Shown here: piece by piece, positions 6,313 through 8,071 of the stretch
How the letters are laid out: each line of letters starts with the position of its first letter
Numbering within the stretch: position 1 is the first letter of the stretch
Assembly: GCA_023459535.1 (NCBI GenBank)
Contig: JAEWTK010000263.1
Coordinates: 1-8,071 of the forward strand
Source of the DNA: Pseudomonadota bacterium
GTDB lineage: Bacteria; Pseudomonadota; Gammaproteobacteria; Burkholderiales; Methylophilaceae
DNA: 8,071 nt
Reading direction: 5' to 3'
Notes under the pieces: model-generated
Told to the model about the DNA's origin: nothing
The model's database searches: none
The model's input: the letters and a program-made list of their open reading frames with translations, nothing else
Position numbers and translations under genes: made by a program

Positions 6313-8071
6313 CTACATACGATGTACGCCGAATCGACGCCAAACGCTTTTTTCAAGTTCGATGGCGAGAAACAGCAATACGCCTAACCCGAGAATGACG
6401 CCCCAGGAGCTAAGGTTCAGCGGGACGGTCCGGAACAGGTGCTGCATCGGTGCGGTATAGGTGAACAAGAGTTGTATGGCGATGAGGACAACCGTCACCA
6501 GCAGGGCGATGCGATTGCCCGTCAGGGTTTCCCAATTGAGGGCAGAAGCGGTGAAGTGCCGCACGTTGAAGAGATAGACCAGTTCACTGAACACCAGCAT
6601 GTTGACCGCAGATGTGCGCGCAGTCTCGATGCTGTGGCCATGTGACAGTTCCCATTGAAATACGGCGAACGTCGTCATGACCATCAATAGACTGACATAG
6701 ACGATGCGGGTAAACAATACGCGCGTGATGAGTGGTTGTTCCGGCGCGCGTGGCGGTTGGCGCATCACGCCTTGCTCGCCTGGTTCGAAGGCAAGAGCGA
6801 GAGCCAGCGTGACGGCAGTCACCATGTTGACCCACAGAATCTGGCCCGCAGTGACCGGCAAGGCAAGCCCGGCAAAGATGGCAGTCAGGATCACACCGGC
6901 TTCGCCACCGTTGGTCGGCAACATGAACAGTAGTGCTTTCTTGATGTTGTCGAATACGATGCGACCTTCGCGCACGGCGCGTGCGATGGTGGCGAAGTTG
7001 TCGTCGGTCAGCACCAGATCGGAAGCCTCTCGTGCCGCGTCCGTGCCTTTTTGCCCCATGGCGACCCCGATGTCGGCCGCTTTCAGGGCGGGGGCGTCAT
7101 TAACGCCGTCACCGGTCATCGCGACCAGATGACCGGCTTTCTGCAGGATGGTAACCAGCCGTAATTTGTGTTCAGGGCTGGCCCGCGCAATCACGTCCGT
7201 TTCCAGTGCGCGCTTCCTCAGTGCCTCGTCACTCAGCGTATCGATGATTTCGCCAGTCAGCGCGTTGTCTGTATTGAGCCCTAGCTGTCGGCCGATGGCG
7301 GAGGCGGTGACGGCGTGGTCGCCGGTGATCATCTTCACGCGTATGCCCGCCTGCTGACATTCCGCTACAGCAGTGATCGCCTCATCGCGTGGCGGGTCAA
7401 TGAGGCCTACCATGCCAAGCAGTTCGAAGCGCGGCGAGATGTCTGCCGTATTCAATGTGGTGGTGCCGGCAGGCATTTCGCACCACGCCAGTGCCAGCAT
7501 CCGTTCACCCTGGCTGGCGGCGTGTTCCATGCGCGCCAGCCATTCGTTCTTGCCCAGCGGTTGGCCGCCGGCTTCGGTCGTGCATAGCGCCAGTACGATT
7601 TCCGGCGCGCCCTTGAGCAATGAGAACGTGCTGCCTTGATGATCGTGATGCAAGGTTGCCATGTAGGCGCGTTCGGATTCGAACGGAATGTCATCGAGCC
7701 GTGGAAACTGTTGGGAGATTCTGGCCGGGTCAAAGCCCGCTTTGATCGCCAGGGTGAGCAAGGCACCTTCTGTCGGGTCGCCCACCAGTTGCCAGTCTCC
7801 GTTCTCCTGATAGCGGAGTTCGGCGTCATTGCACAGCAGCGCGCACCGGGCTGGCACATGCAAAGGAAGATGTTCTTCCGGGTTGATGGGGTTTTCTTCA
7901 AGATGGAACTTGCCGGCAGGGTTGTAGCCGGTGCCGCTGACGGTCAGGCTGTGTTCCGGCAACATGAGCCTGACGGCGGTCATTTCATTGCGTGTCAGTG
8001 TGCCGGTCTTGTCGGTGCAGATCATGGTGACCGAGCCCAGCGTTTCGACAGCCGGCAGGCGGCGGATAATG
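6313..8071 (-). CDS. P2-type cation-transporting ATPase, phosphorylation domain to C terminus (5'-truncated by window edge)
   Basis: An inner-membrane ATP-driven cation pump. The frame stays open through base 8070 (AVETLGSVTMICTDKTGT at the junction), so the ATG at 8025 is an internal Met and the true start is outside. About 585 residues are visible. Numbered from that internal Met, they include the phosphorylated Asp5 in DKTGT, the nucleotide domain with GDPTEGALL (82-90) and KGAPE (138-142), TGDH (234-237), the hinge TGDGVNDAP (304-312), and M5 to M10 (about 362-558). M5 keeps Asn372 and Glu375 of TNGGE. M6 reads NMVTAV, with Ala404 where SERCA has its ion-binding Asp. DPTEGALL and KGAPE fit the P2 group, not heavy-metal P1B or KdpB. 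It aligns almost without gaps, over about 290 residues, with the ATPase at the left end, in opposite orientation. The ion is unknown. Its stop lies 67 bases from the end of the convergent tRNA. Confidence 0.95.
   Translation of the reverse strand, partial: IIRRLPAVETLGSVTMICTDKTGTLTRNEMTAVRLMLPEHSLTVSGTGYNPAGKFHLEENPINPEEHLPLHVPARCALLCNDAELRYQENGDWQLVGDPTEGALLTLAIKAGFDPARISQQFPRLDDIPFESERAYMATLHHDHQGSTFSLLKGAPEIVLALCTTEAGGQPLGKNEWLARMEHAASQGERMLALAWCEMPAGTTTLNTADISPRFELLGMVGLIDPPRDEAITAVAECQQAGIRVKMITGDHAVTASAIGRQLGLNTDNALTGEIIDTLSDEALRKRALETDVIARASPEHKLRLVTILQKAGHLVAMTGDGVNDAPALKAADIGVAMGQKGTDAAREASDLVLTDDNFATIARAVREGRIVFDNIKKALLFMLPTNGGEAGVILTAIFAGLALPVTAGQILWVNMVTAVTLALALAFEPGEQGVMRQPPRAPEQPLITRVLFTRIVYVSLLMVMTTFAVFQWELSHGHSIETARTSAVNMLVFSELVYLFNVRHFTASALNWETLTGNRIALLVTVVLIAIQLLFTYTAPMQHLFRTVPLNLSSWGVILGLGVLLFLAIELEKSVWRRFGVHRM

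Noticed and set aside
6104..6343. A 79-residue open frame on the - strand across the tRNA, with the segment GGIRTLDTLARMPDFESG
   Set aside because: This segment is the antisense translation of the tRNA-Ser gene and is a familiar false protein in databases. The tRNA folds perfectly on the + strand, so the frame is not a gene.
1..8071. The two ATPase genes as a recombining inverted repeat
   Set aside because: They are similar in protein but clearly diverged at third codon positions, so long identical DNA tracts for recombination are not seen.

Overview
The window looks like ordinary chromosome from a Gram-negative proteobacterium, most likely a gammaproteobacterium, though a betaproteobacterium cannot be excluded. 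The reasons are an outer-membrane lipoprotein transglycosylase of the MltF type, a YbaL-type cation/proton antiporter, a tRNA-Ser with its CCA end encoded, and moderately high GC with matching codon use throughout. There are no phage genes, transposases, integrases or CRISPR repeats.

Layout. On the + strand, the window opens inside a P-type cation ATPase (C-terminal part, ending at 1019). Two tandem genes for double-domain universal stress proteins follow (1096-1968 and 1989-2876). These meet, tail to tail across 26 bases, a - strand pair: mltF (6071-4659) followed by ybaL (4600-2903). ybaL has a likely promoter of its own in the 58-base gap. Divergent from mltF is a + strand tRNA-Ser(CGA) at 6156-6245. 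It converges on a second P-type cation ATPase (- strand, 8071-6313), which is cut by the right edge just upstream of its phosphorylation site.

How the genes fit together. Four of the six protein genes point to ion balance and stress: two related cation pumps driven by ATP, a proton-coupled monovalent cation antiporter with a nucleotide-sensing domain, and the Usp genes, which probably share a transcript with the first pump. MltF, a cell-wall recycling enzyme, and the tRNA look like unrelated housekeeping genes. The pumps are close paralogues in opposite orientation at the two ends of the window. Both lack the membrane-segment-6 aspartate that most P2/P3 cation pumps use to bind the ion, so their substrate cannot be read from family membership. 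I did not find a clearly new system. The most unusual points are this altered ion site, the ATPase-Usp-Usp arrangement, and the repeated pattern of one degenerate and one intact ATP motif in both Usp proteins.
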